A DNA stretch of 64,000 nucleotides from the NCBI RefSeq assembly GCF_001238275.1, contig NZ_LGTB01000039.1, positions 1 through 64,000 on the forward strand. The letters run 5' to 3'. This DNA is from Bradyrhizobium viridifuturi. GTDB taxonomy: Bacteria > Pseudomonadota > Alphaproteobacteria > Rhizobiales > Xanthobacteraceae. Both the position numbers and the translations under genes were made by a program. A model generated the notes under the pieces. It saw only the letters and a list, made by a program, of their open reading frames with translations, made no database searches and was not told the origin of the DNA. Positions 1 through 7,811 of this stretch are shown one piece after another. Within the stretch, counting starts at the first letter, position 1, and each line of letters starts with the position of its first letter.

Positions 1-137
1 GCGGGGGTCGGGCTCGGGCTCGCCGCGGGAGCGGGCGAGGCTGACGGCGACTGGGCAGGCGCCGGGCTTGCCAGTGCGATCGCCGCCAAAGGGAGCAGCG
101 CGACCAGGGCCGCGCGGAGCGTGTTGATACGGTTCAT
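1..137 (-). CDS. Secreted protein of unknown function, N-terminal fragment
   Basis: Only the first 45 residues are inside the window; the gene runs off the left edge. They form a typical Sec signal peptide: a basic N-terminus (MNRINTLR), a hydrophobic core, and an Ala-Pro-Ala cleavage motif ending near residue 28. The mature part begins as a low-complexity Pro/Ala/Ser run. A GGAG-containing stretch lies just upstream of the ATG at 137. The gene is divergent from dapF. The mature domain is not visible, so no function can be assigned. Confidence 0.55.
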   Translation of the reverse strand, partial: MNRINTLRAALVALLPLAAIALASPAPAQSPSASPAPAASPSPTP

Positions 138-240
138 TGGTAGTTCTCCATCCCCTTCCTCAGACGGCCGCGCGATCTGTCCCGGCGCGCGCGGTCCGCG
201 AGGTGCGATATTCCTAACACGCGAGTTCTGCATTCGTCCC

Positions 241-256
241 ATGACAGATGTGTCAT
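241..256. promoter_or_regulatory. Inverted repeat in the divergent region before dapF
   Basis: ATGACA and TGTCAT arms are separated by four bases between the divergent secreted-protein gene and dapF. A perfect 6-4-6 dyad in a short divergent intergenic region could be an operator. It does not match the FNR/FixK consensus (TTGAT-N4-ATCAA), and no regulator can be named. Confidence 0.2.
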
Positions 257-322
257 AGGGCCATTCAGACTGGCCTTCCGGCCACCACTCGCCATATAAC
301 CGGGCAGAATTTGGGAAAATCG

Positions 323-1195
323 ATGAGCGCGCTCGCCAATCACGCATTCGCCAAGATGAACGGCATCGGCAACGAGATCGTCGTCGTCGACCTGCGCGAT
401 TCCAAGGCACAGGTTTCGGCTGAGGAAGCACGCGCCGTGGCCTCGCCGGCCGGAGCGCCCTATGACCAACTGATGGTGCTGCAGCCGCCGCGGCTCGACG
501 GCACCGAGGCGTACATCACGATCTACAACAATGACGGCTCGGAGGCCGGGGCCTGCGGCAACGGCATGCGCTGCGTGGTGCGGCGGATCTTCGAGAAGAC
601 CGGCCAGACCACGGCGACGTTCCAGACCCGCGCCGGCCTGCTCAATTGCTGGCAGGGGCCGGCGCCCGATCTCTACACCGTCGACATGGGCGCGCCGAAG
701 TTCGGCTGGCAGGACATTCCGCTGGCTGAGGAATTTCGCGACACCCGCTACATCGAGCTGCAGGTCGGGCCGATCGACAATCCGGTGCTGCATTCGCCCT
801 CGGTGGTCTCGATGGGCAACCCGCATGCGGTGTTCTGGGTCGATGACGTCAACGCCTACGACCTCGAACGTTTCGGGCCGCTGCTGGAAAACCATCCGAT
901 CTTCCCGGAGCGCGCCAATATCACGCTGGCCCATATCGTCGATCGCGACCACATCACGATCCGCACCTGGGAGCGCGGCGCCGGCCTGACCCGGGCCTGC
1001 GGCTCGGCGGCCTGCGCGACGGCGGTGGCGGCGGCGCGGCTGAAGCGCGCCAACCGGATCGTCGAGATTACGCTGCCAGGCGGCAAGCTCGGCATCGAGT
1101 GGCGCGAGCGCGACGATCACGTGCTGATGACCGGCACCGCCGATTTCGAATATGAGGGCCGCTTCGATCCGGCGCTGTTCGCCAGCGTCGCTTAG
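323..1195 (+). CDS. dapF: Diaminopimelate epimerase
   Basis: Cytoplasmic PLP-independent racemase that converts LL- to meso-diaminopimelate, the last common step before lysine and the peptidoglycan cross-linking residue. The 290-residue length is normal. Both catalytic cysteines are visible in their family contexts: Cys78 in AGACGNGMRC and Cys226 in TRACGSAAC. The start at 323 (MSALANHAF) is preferred over the longer in-frame ATG at 248, whose 25 extra residues look like translated intergenic sequence. The stop codon shares its last base with a palindromic repeat that leads into mtaB. Confidence 0.96.
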   Translation: MSALANHAFAKMNGIGNEIVVVDLRDSKAQVSAEEARAVASPAGAPYDQLMVLQPPRLDGTEAYITIYNNDGSEAGACGNGMRCVVRRIFEKTGQTTATFQTRAGLLNCWQGPAPDLYTVDMGAPKFGWQDIPLAEEFRDTRYIELQVGPIDNPVLHSPSVVSMGNPHAVFWVDDVNAYDLERFGPLLENHPIFPERANITLAHIVDRDHITIRTWERGAGLTRACGSAACATAVAAARLKRANRIVEITLPGGKLGIEWRERDDHVLMTGTADFEYEGRFDPALFASVA

Positions 1196-1243
1196 AGCAT
1201 GATCCGGAAAAGTGGAAACCGGTTTTCCGACGAGATCATGCTC
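1195..1243. repeat. Palindromic intergenic repeat, GAGCATGATCC family
   Basis: A 49-bp element with terminal inverted arms GAGCATGATC and GATCATGCTC and an inner pair, GGAAAA near CGGTTTTCC. It lies exactly between the dapF stop and the mtaB start. A close copy sits at 37904-37952 and a longer variant at 45695-45768. From general knowledge, this element is dispersed in many copies in Bradyrhizobium genomes. It can form a hairpin in the dapF-mtaB transcript. Confidence 0.85.
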
Positions 1244-1255
1244 GATCAAGGAGCC

Positions 1256-2518
1256 ATGGGCGTCGACGTCGTCACCTTTGGCTGCCGCCTCAATGCATTC
1301 GAATCCGAAGTGATCCGCCGCGAGGCCGAGCAGGCGGGGGTTACCGACACCATCGTCATCAACAGTTGCGCCGTCACCAACGAGGCGGTGGCGCAGGCCC
1401 GGCAGTCGATCCGCAAATTGAAACGCGAGCGCCCCGAGGCGCGCATCGTGGTCACCGGTTGCGCGGCCCAGACGCAGGCCGAAATGTTCGCAGAGATGGC
1501 CGAGGTCGATCGCGTCGTCGGCAATGACGAGAAGATGCGCGGCGACGCCTGGCGCGCGACACGTTCAGCATTCGATATCGGCGCAAGCGAGAAGGTCGCG
1601 GTCGCCGACATCATGGCGGTGACCGAGATGGCGCCGCATCTGCTCGACGGATTCGAGCGCGGCCTGCCGCGGGTGTTCGTGCAGGTGCAGAACGGTTGCG
1701 ACCATCGCTGCACCTTCTGCATCATCCCCTATGGCCGCGGCAATTCGCGCTCGGTGCCGATGGGCGCGGTGGTCGATCAGGTCCGCGCGCTGGTCGAGCG
1801 CGGCCATGCCGAGATCGTGCTGACCGGCGTCGATCTCACGAGCTACGGCGCCGACCTGCCGGGCGCGCCGAAGCTCGGTCAGTTGACCCGGCAGATCCTG
1901 CGTCATGTGCCCGAGCTGAAGCGGCTGCGCATCTCCTCGATCGATTCGATCGAGGCCGATCGCGACCTGCTCGATGTCATCGCCGACGATGCGCGGCTGA
2001 TGCCGCATCTGCACCTGTCGCTGCAGTCCGGCGACGACATGATCCTGAAGCGGATGAAGCGCCGGCATTCCCGCCAGGACGCGATCGATTTCTGTGCGCA
2101 GGTGCGCCGGCTGCGGCCGGATATCGCCTTCGGCGCCGACATCATCGCCGGCTTTCCGACCGAGACCGAGGCGATGTTCGCGCGTTCGCTCGATCTGGTT
2201 GAACAATGCGATCTCACCTTCCTGCATGTGTTTCCTTATTCGAAGCGCCCCGGCACGCCGGCGGCGCGGATGCCGCAGGTCGAAGGCGGGGCGATCAGGG
2301 AGCGCGCGAAACGGTTGCGCGCGGCCGGCGAAGCCGCGCTGGTGCGTCGGCTCGCAGCCGAAGCCGGCGCGACGCGCGAAGTGCTGATCGAGAGCGAGCG
2401 GCAAGGCCGCACCGAACATTTCCTGCCGGTCGCGATCGATGGCGATGTGCCGGGCGCGGTGCGGCGGCTCACCGTGACAGGACATGACGGCGCGCGCCTC
2501 GTTGCATCGGACCGCTGA
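1256..2518 (+). CDS. mtaB: tRNA t6A37 methylthiotransferase (radical SAM)
   Basis: MiaB-family methylthiotransferase, expected to convert t6A37 to ms2t6A37 in ANN-decoding tRNAs. The N-terminal UPF0004 domain carries its three cluster cysteines, Cys10 (VVTFGCRLN), Cys38 (INSCAVTN) and Cys69 (VTGCAAQ). The radical SAM cluster motif follows as Cys148-x3-Cys152-x2-Cys155 (CDHRCTFC). FGCRLNAFES distinguishes MtaB from MiaB and RimO. I chose the ATG at 1256, behind AAGGAG, because the upstream in-frame ATGs at 1199 and 1238 lie inside the palindromic repeat and add unconserved residues. Probably co-transcribed with dapF. Confidence 0.93.
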   Translation: MGVDVVTFGCRLNAFESEVIRREAEQAGVTDTIVINSCAVTNEAVAQARQSIRKLKRERPEARIVVTGCAAQTQAEMFAEMAEVDRVVGNDEKMRGDAWRATRSAFDIGASEKVAVADIMAVTEMAPHLLDGFERGLPRVFVQVQNGCDHRCTFCIIPYGRGNSRSVPMGAVVDQVRALVERGHAEIVLTGVDLTSYGADLPGAPKLGQLTRQILRHVPELKRLRISSIDSIEADRDLLDVIADDARLMPHLHLSLQSGDDMILKRMKRRHSRQDAIDFCAQVRRLRPDIAFGADIIAGFPTETEAMFARSLDLVEQCDLTFLHVFPYSKRPGTPAARMPQVEGGAIRERAKRLRAAGEAALVRRLAAEAGATREVLIESERQGRTEHFLPVAIDGDVPGAVRRLTVTGHDGARLVASDR

Positions 2519-2530
2519 GACTTCATCTCC

Positions 2531-2651
2531 GTCGTCCTGGCGAAAGCCAGGACCCATTACCCCAATCGGTCATTGTTGTGCGACGCTCGGGCCACGATCC
2601 CGTTCATGATCCAATGCGGTGGTTATGGGTCCTGGCTTTCGCCAGGACGAC
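2531..2651. repeat. Palindromic intergenic repeat, GTCGTCCTGGC family
   Basis: About 120 bp whose ends are inverted copies: GTCGTCCTGGCGAAAGCCAG on the left and its complement ending in CCAGGACGAC on the right. Each end contains its own small hairpin (CCTGGCGAAAGCCAGG). A diverged copy (CCCGG in place of CCTGG) is at 58205-58325. It lies between the convergent mtaB and DUF2336 genes, where it could act as a transcriptional boundary. Confidence 0.85.
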
Positions 2652-2756
2652 GCGTGGGGAGAGCCGTGGACTCACGCTGATCACCCGCACGCGGGTGATG
2701 ACACGGAACGAGCTGTTTGACAGGCTAAAGGAGAACCAGTCCCGCACATGACGCGC

Positions 2757-3896
2757 TCAGTGCGTGCGTCCGCCGGGCCTTGCAGGCTGCGCCGCGCGAA
2801 CCTGCCAGAAGCGCAGCAGGCGATCGGCGTTTTCGCGCGTCATCTTCGTGAACTGGCCTTTCGCATGGGCGAGTTCGACGGGTCCCATGGAGCCGGTCGT
2901 GTAGCGGCATTCCATCACCGCGGCGGTGGTCTCCCAGCTCAGGCCGGCCGCGCGGCACGGCACCAGCAGGCCCTCGCTGCGCAGGCTTTGCATCAGCGAG
3001 CGGATCACCTCAATGCTCGACTGCGCGAGATCCGCCAGCGCCACGACGGTCTCTTCATATTTCCGCTGCCTGGCGAAGCCGAGCAAAGCGGCCTCGTCGA
3101 GCTCGCCGCTATCCCTGAGCTTCGCGACATGACGCCTGGCTGCGGTGAAATCTCGGACCTGCGACATGTCGCGTTCGACGCCGGCAGCGACCGCGGCGAC
3201 CGCGTGCCGGATCTCCTCGAACAAGTACGGCGGGGCGCGCTCCAGCAGACGGCCGCGAACCTCTTCCGTTGCGCGGCGCAGCAGCTGAAGGCGGAGCTCC
3301 GACGGCAGGTCGGCGCGGATGCCGGTCTCGACGGCGAGGACCGGATCGTGCTCGGCCTGCGCGAGGATGACCGCAAATCCGTCCGGCGATACCTTGGCGC
3401 CGGGATTGTTGACCAGGCGGTGGCTCACACTGGCAAAGCGACGCGCCAGCAATGCGTCGGTGACGACTTCCTTCAGCCACCAGCGACCGGCGACGGCGAG
3501 CAGATGCTGCTCGCTCTTGGTCCGCGCGATCTCGATCAGATCGTCCGCGCTGAGCCGCGACGACTCCTGCAGGACCGGCCGCGCGATCCTGATCTCGTCA
3601 TTGCCGGCGAGCCGGCGAATGATCGCGGGCGGCGCCTGGGTCACCGGTGCGAGCTGCTCGCTGATGTCGGTGAGCGCTATCCGGGCGCTGATGTCGGCAA
3701 GCGCCCGGAGCTCGATGGTCTTGACCAGACGATCAAGCACGTTGTCGAACAGCTCGACCTGTTCGCTGTTGAAGCTGCCGGCGGAGGCGAGGAAGAGGTC
3801 GGTGACGCGCTTGGCGGTCGCGATGCATTTTTCGGCGGAGCCGGCACGTATCGCCGCCTCGACCTCGTCGACAATTGCCTGCCCGGCAGTCAGCAT
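2757..3896 (-). CDS. DUF2336 domain-containing protein
   Basis: A 379-residue soluble, mostly helical protein rich in Ala, Leu, Arg and Glu, without signal peptide or membrane segment. It resembles the alphaproteobacterial DUF2336 family, helical-repeat proteins of unknown biochemical function. Recognisable stretches include an SADDLIEIARTKSEQHLLAV segment near residue 115 and a helical C-terminal half. It is convergent with mtaB and upstream of the pseudouridine synthase gene read in the other cluster. The family call rests on overall character rather than on a catalytic motif. Confidence 0.75.
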   Translation of the reverse strand: MLTAGQAIVDEVEAAIRAGSAEKCIATAKRVTDLFLASAGSFNSEQVELFDNVLDRLVKTIELRALADISARIALTDISEQLAPVTQAPPAIIRRLAGNDEIRIARPVLQESSRLSADDLIEIARTKSEQHLLAVAGRWWLKEVVTDALLARRFASVSHRLVNNPGAKVSPDGFAVILAQAEHDPVLAVETGIRADLPSELRLQLLRRATEEVRGRLLERAPPYLFEEIRHAVAAVAAGVERDMSQVRDFTAARRHVAKLRDSGELDEAALLGFARQRKYEETVVALADLAQSSIEVIRSLMQSLRSEGLLVPCRAAGLSWETTAAVMECRYTTGSMGPVELAHAKGQFTKMTRENADRLLRFWQVRAAQPARPGGRTH

Positions 3897-4001
3897 TGCT
3901 CGTCCTGAGCCCGTCGTGATGCGCTTTTCTAAGCCGCCTGCAGGACTACCGGACGAGGCTGAAAGTTCCGTAAAGGATAATGGTCCGTAAAACCCCGGAG
4001 A

Positions 4002-4703
4002 TCACTGGCCGATCCAGCCGCAGGCCCTGAGCCGCTGCCACATATGCTCCGGTGCCGGCGCAACCACATGGACCGGGTCCTTGTTGCGGGAAATCGGGAT
4101 GCCGATTTCGCGGGAATGCAGATGGAGGGTCGGCTCGCCGAAGCGCGGACCGTTGCCATAGATATTGTCGCCGACGATCGGCCAGCCCATCGCTGATGAA
4201 TGCACCCGCAGCTGATGGGTGCGGCCGGTGACCGGCTCCATCGCCAGCCAGGCGAGGCCCTCGCCGCGCCCCAGCACCTTCCAGTTGGTGATCGCCTTCT
4301 GCCCGTCCGGATCCGGCTTCTGCCACCAGCCGCGCTCGGCGTTGAGCCGGCCGAGCGGCATGTCGATGGTGCCTTCATCCTCGGCCGGGCCGCCCTCGAC
4401 CACGGTCCAATACGTCTTCGAGATCTTGCTGTGCTTGAACAGCAGCCCGAGCGAGGCGGTCGCCTTGCGGTGGCGTCCCAGGACGAGGCAGCCGGAGGTG
4501 TCCTTGTCCAGTCGATGCGCCAGCACCGGCGGCCGCGGCAGGCCGAACCGCAACGCGTCGAAGGAGGCCTCCAGATTGGGGCCGCCCTTGGGGCCGCGAT
4601 GCACCGGCATGCCGGCCGGCTTGTCGATCACCAGCATCAACCCGTCGCGGTGGAGCACCCGGCCCAGGATTTCTTCCGCGGTCAATTGGGGAACATCGAT
4701 CAA
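4002..4703 (-). CDS. RluA-family RNA pseudouridine synthase
   Basis: Isomerises uridine to pseudouridine in rRNA or tRNA. The catalytic motif HRLDKDTSG is intact, with the nucleophilic Asp at residue 66, and the RTHQLRVH motif of RluA/RsuA enzymes is present further on. At 233 residues it is a minimal enzyme. The catalytic domain begins near residue 20, so there is no N-terminal S4 RNA-binding domain, as in RluA/TruC-like members. Which base it modifies cannot be read from the sequence. The gene starts back to back with ftsY. Confidence 0.9.
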   Translation of the reverse strand: MIDVPQLTAEEILGRVLHRDGLMLVIDKPAGMPVHRGPKGGPNLEASFDALRFGLPRPPVLAHRLDKDTSGCLVLGRHRKATASLGLLFKHSKISKTYWTVVEGGPAEDEGTIDMPLGRLNAERGWWQKPDPDGQKAITNWKVLGRGEGLAWLAMEPVTGRTHQLRVHSSAMGWPIVGDNIYGNGPRFGEPTLHLHSREIGIPISRNKDPVHVVAPAPEHMWQRLRACGWIGQ

Positions 4704-4752
4704 TTCGTCGAGACTTTCGTTTGTGAGCCGAAACGGCTAACACGTCCGCGCC

Positions 4753-5700
4753 ATGAACGATACCACTGCAGGAACTCCAAAACAGAGCTGGTGGCAGCGC
4801 CTGAAAGGCGGCCTGAAGCGGACCTCGAGTTCGATCGGGACCGCGGTCGCGGACCTCGTCACCAAGCGCAAGCTCGATTCCGCCATGCTCGACGATATCG
4901 AGGATGTGCTGCTGCGCGCCGATCTCGGGACCGATGTCGCGGTTCGCATTGCGGAGGCGGTCGGCAAGGGCCGCTACGACAAGGCCATCTCCGCCGACGA
5001 GGTCAAGGACGTGGTTGCGACCGAGGTCGAGAAGGTGCTGGCGCCGGTGGCGAAGCCGCTCGAGATCGATGGCTCGAAGCAGCCGTTCGTCATCCTGGTC
5101 GTCGGCGTCAACGGCTCCGGCAAGACCACGACGATCGGCAAACTCTCCGCCAAATTTGCCGCCGAGGGCCGCAAGGTCATGCTGGCTGCCGGCGACACCT
5201 TCCGCGCCGCGGCGATCGAGCAGCTCAAGGTCTGGGGCGAGCGCACCAAATCGCCGGTCATTGCGGGCGCGCAAGGCTCGGATTCGGCAAGCCTCGCCTT
5301 CAGCGCGCTGACCGCGGCCAAGGAGCAGGCGCGCGACGTGCTGCTGATCGACACCGCCGGCCGGTTGCAGAACAAGTCCGAGCTGATGAACGAGCTCGAA
5401 AAGGTCGTGCGCGTCATCAAGAAGGTCGATGCATCGGCGCCGCACGCGGTGCTGCTCGTGCTCGACGCCACGGTGGGACAAAATGCGCTGTCGCAGGTCG
5501 AGGCGTTTCATCGTACGGCAGGCGTCACCGGCCTCGTGATGACCAAGCTTGACGGCACCGCACGCGGCGGCATCCTTGTTGCGCTGTCGGAGAAGCACAA
5601 GCTGCCGGTGCATTTCATCGGCGTCGGCGAAGGCGTCGAGGACCTCGCGCCCTTCACCGCAAAGGATTTTGCCAAGGCGATTGCCGGGATCGAGGCATGA
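4753..5700 (+). CDS. ftsY: Signal recognition particle receptor FtsY
   Basis: SRP GTPase receptor that docks ribosome-SRP complexes at the inner membrane. The 315-residue protein has the N domain (about 20-100) followed by the GTPase G domain: G1 GVNGSGKTTT at 118-127, DTAGR at 200-204 and TKLDGTARGG at 264-273. The long acidic A domain of the E. coli protein is absent. Instead a short N-terminus with WWQRLKGGLKRT looks like the amphipathic lipid-binding helix. Probably co-transcribed with yciB, which starts 37 bp later. Confidence 0.96.
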   Translation: MNDTTAGTPKQSWWQRLKGGLKRTSSSIGTAVADLVTKRKLDSAMLDDIEDVLLRADLGTDVAVRIAEAVGKGRYDKAISADEVKDVVATEVEKVLAPVAKPLEIDGSKQPFVILVVGVNGSGKTTTIGKLSAKFAAEGRKVMLAAGDTFRAAAIEQLKVWGERTKSPVIAGAQGSDSASLAFSALTAAKEQARDVLLIDTAGRLQNKSELMNELEKVVRVIKKVDASAPHAVLLVLDATVGQNALSQVEAFHRTAGVTGLVMTKLDGTARGGILVALSEKHKLPVHFIGVGEGVEDLAPFTAKDFAKAIAGIEA

Positions 5701-5737
5701 TCCCGAATATCATGCCTCAAACCAACACCGAGGGTTA

Positions 5738-6337
5738 ATGGACAAGACCCAGCCACATCCGCTGTTCAAGCTTGCGACCGAGCTCGGGCCGCTGCTCGTG
5801 TTCTTCGTCGCGAACGCCAAGTACCACCTGTTCGTCGCCACGGCTGCGTTCATGGTGGCAATCGTCGCGGCGATGATCGCGTCCTATGTGGTAACGAAAC
5901 ACGTGCCCATCATGGCGCTGGTGACCGGCGCGATCGTGCTGGTGTTCGGCACCCTGACGCTGGTGCTGCACGACGAGACCTTCATCAAGGTCAAGCCGAC
6001 CATCATCTACGGCCTGTTCGCGGCCGTGCTCGGCGGCGGGCTGCTGTTCGGCCGCTCCTTCATCGCCGTGATGTTCGACCAGATGTTCAATCTGACGCCG
6101 CAGGGCTGGCGCATCCTCACCATGCGCTGGGCGCTGTTCTTCGCCGGCATGGCCATCCTCAACGAGATCGTCTGGCGGACGCAGACCACGGATTTCTGGG
6201 TGAACTTCAAGGTGTTCGGCGTGACGCCGCTGACCATGATCTTCGCCATCGCCCAGATGCCGCTGACCAAGCGCTATCACCTTGAGCCGGTCTCGCTGGA
6301 AACCAGCGAGGCGGACGCCGGCGATTTGCGGAAGTAA
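5738..6337 (+). CDS. yciB: Inner membrane septation protein YciB/IspZ
   Basis: A 199-residue protein with about five to six hydrophobic segments, matching the YciB/IspZ/septation protein A family. Members are linked to cell-envelope synthesis and septation in enterobacteria; the molecular activity is not established. The segment GWRILTMRWALFFAGMAILN with NEIVW is typical of the family. The start MDKTQPHPLFKL follows GAGGGTTA. A nearby ATG at 5712 is out of frame. It follows ftsY, a neighbourhood often seen in Hyphomicrobiales. Confidence 0.92.
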   Translation: MDKTQPHPLFKLATELGPLLVFFVANAKYHLFVATAAFMVAIVAAMIASYVVTKHVPIMALVTGAIVLVFGTLTLVLHDETFIKVKPTIIYGLFAAVLGGGLLFGRSFIAVMFDQMFNLTPQGWRILTMRWALFFAGMAILNEIVWRTQTTDFWVNFKVFGVTPLTMIFAIAQMPLTKRYHLEPVSLETSEADAGDLRK

Positions 6338-6353
6338 CGAGTCGTTATTTGGC

Positions 6354-6432
6354 CGTCATTGCGCGCGCAGCGAAGCAATCCATTGCGCGGCATATGCGGA
6401 AACGATGGATTGCTTCGCTGCGCTGGCGATGA
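6354..6432. repeat. Palindromic intergenic repeat, CGTCATTGCG family
   Basis: A 79-bp element with inverted ends: CGTCATTGCG...GCGAAGCAATCCA on the left and TGGATTGCTTCGCTGCG...GATGACG on the right. It can fold into one long hairpin. A second copy is at 33546-33632. It lies between the convergent yciB and helix-hairpin-helix genes. Confidence 0.85.
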
Positions 6433-6493
6433 CGAGACGCGAGAGCTTCGACCTCTCCCCGTGAGAAACGGCGAGAGGTGAAGTCGATCGCCG

Positions 6494-6869
6494 TCAGCTC
6501 TTCTGCTTGGCGATGATCTTGTCCTTGATCTTGTCGTAGGTCACCTGCGGCAGGATGTTCTTCTGCACCAGTTCATCCTTGCCCTTGTAGGGGCGGCCCT
6601 TGATGATCGCGGCCGAGTAGGCCTTGCCGACGCCGGGCAGCGCGTCGAGCTGGTCGGCGCTGGCGCTGTTGACGTCGAGCAGGTCGTCCTTCGCCATCCC
6701 CGTCGTCTTCGCGTCGGGCGTCACGCCTCGGCGCGGGAGCCATCTTGTTGACTTCCGATTTGGCGGCGGGCGTGGCCGGCTGAACGCCCTGGGCCATCGA
6801 CGGCGCGGCCGTCAGCATGCCGAGCGTAAGCGCGGTGGCGAGAAGTGAAGCGAGCGTGGTCTTGCGCAT
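6494..6869 (-). CDS. Secreted helix-hairpin-helix (ComEA-like) protein, frameshifted
   Basis: The 5' part encodes a clear signal peptide (MRKTTLASLL... with cleavage after SMAQ) and a Pro/Ala linker. The 3' part, in another frame, encodes a ComEA-type helix-hairpin-helix: LLDVNSASADQLDALPGVGK followed by AIIKGRPYKGKDEL. The two parts join if the frame changes near 6725-6745 by one surplus or two missing bases. The ATG at 6869 follows a strong GGAGGGG site. Small periplasmic HhH proteins of this kind are probable DNA-binding proteins, but no competence role can be claimed. The break may be a sequencing error, since codon use stays normal on both sides. Confidence 0.75.
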
Positions 6870-7039
6870 ATGTCCCCTCCAGAGGAACGTTGATGTCAAC
6901 GCCGCTGAGTTGGGGTTGCGTTCGTGGCGTTGCCGTGGCCGCGAAATGAACCGCAGATAAACCTGTCGAAGTATTTTGCCGCAGGCATTTTCGCTCGCCG
7001 TTCAGCAGCGGTTCACGGCACCGCTGAATGACGAAGCGC

Positions 7040-7633
7040 TTACTGTCCGGCGTGCAGCGCTTTCTCGATCTCGGCCTTCAGCACGCTGTTGACGTTGTCG
7101 GGCGTCACCGGGCCGACCAGCTTGTAGACGATCTTGCCCTCGCGCCCGACCAGAAAGGTCTCGGGCACGCCGTAGACGCCCCATTCGATCGAGGCGCGGC
7201 CGTTGCCGTCGACGCCGACGATGCCGAACGGATTGCCGTAGCGGCCGAGGAAGCGCCGCGCATTCTCGGGCGAGTCCTTGTAGTTGATGCCGATGATCTG
7301 GAAACGCTTGTCCTTGCCGAGCTCGGTCAGCAGCGGCGCCTCGTCATGGCAGGGCACGCACCAGGACGCCCAGACGTTGACGACCGAGACCTTGCCCTTG
7401 AACGCGGCGGGGTCGAGGCCGGGGACAGGCGCACCGTCCCGTATCAGGCCGTCGAGCGCCGGGAGTGTGGTCTGCGGCGCCGGCCGTCCGATCAGCGCCG
7501 ACGGGATTTTAGAGGGATCGCCGCCATAGAGCCGCAGCAGGAACAGCCCGGCGAGGCCGAGGAAGATCACGAGCGGCAACACCACCAGCAGGCGGCGGGC
7601 TTGCGGCGGGCTGTTGGTCGCCTGCTCGCTCAT
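7040..7633 (-). CDS. ccmG: Cytochrome c biogenesis thiol:disulfide reductase CcmG/DsbE
   Basis: Membrane-anchored periplasmic thioredoxin-like protein that reduces apocytochrome c haem-binding cysteines. It has one N-terminal transmembrane anchor (about residues 14-34). The redox motif WCVPC has its cysteines at 92 and 95, and the cis-Pro loop is in GVPETF. Length 197 residues. The ATG overlaps the end of ccmD by four bases, which indicates translational coupling. It is the last gene of the ccmABCDG cluster. Confidence 0.95.
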   Translation of the reverse strand: MSEQATNSPPQARRLLVVLPLVIFLGLAGLFLLRLYGGDPSKIPSALIGRPAPQTTLPALDGLIRDGAPVPGLDPAAFKGKVSVVNVWASWCVPCHDEAPLLTELGKDKRFQIIGINYKDSPENARRFLGRYGNPFGIVGVDGNGRASIEWGVYGVPETFLVGREGKIVYKLVGPVTPDNVNSVLKAEIEKALHAGQ

Positions 7634-7809
7634 CTGATATCCGCCGCGCTGCGGCCGGAGCGGCGCGTGATGCCGCTGGCCTCGATTTCCCTGAGGCGCC
7701 CCTGCTGGCGGCGATAGTCGGCGATGATCCAGACGATCAGGAGCAGCACCACTGCGGCGACCAGCGCATAGGACGTCACGATGAAGGAAGCGTAGGGACC
7801 AAGCGACAT
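7630..7809 (-). CDS. ccmD: Haem exporter protein CcmD
   Basis: A 59-residue single-pass membrane protein. The opening MSLGPYASFIVTSY and the hydrophobic helix to about residue 30, followed by a basic tail (DYRRQQGRLREIEASG), are typical of CcmD, which helps release holo-CcmE from the CcmABC complex. I use the ATG at 7809 rather than the upstream TTG at 7815. It sits tightly between ccmC and ccmG. Confidence 0.92.
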   Translation of the reverse strand: MSLGPYASFIVTSYALVAAVVLLLIVWIIADYRRQQGRLREIEASGITRRSGRSAADIR

Positions 7810-7811
7810 CG

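Noticed and set aside
241..256. Operator of a named regulator before dapF
   Set aside because: The dyad is real but short and fits no known consensus; dapF is usually not tightly regulated.
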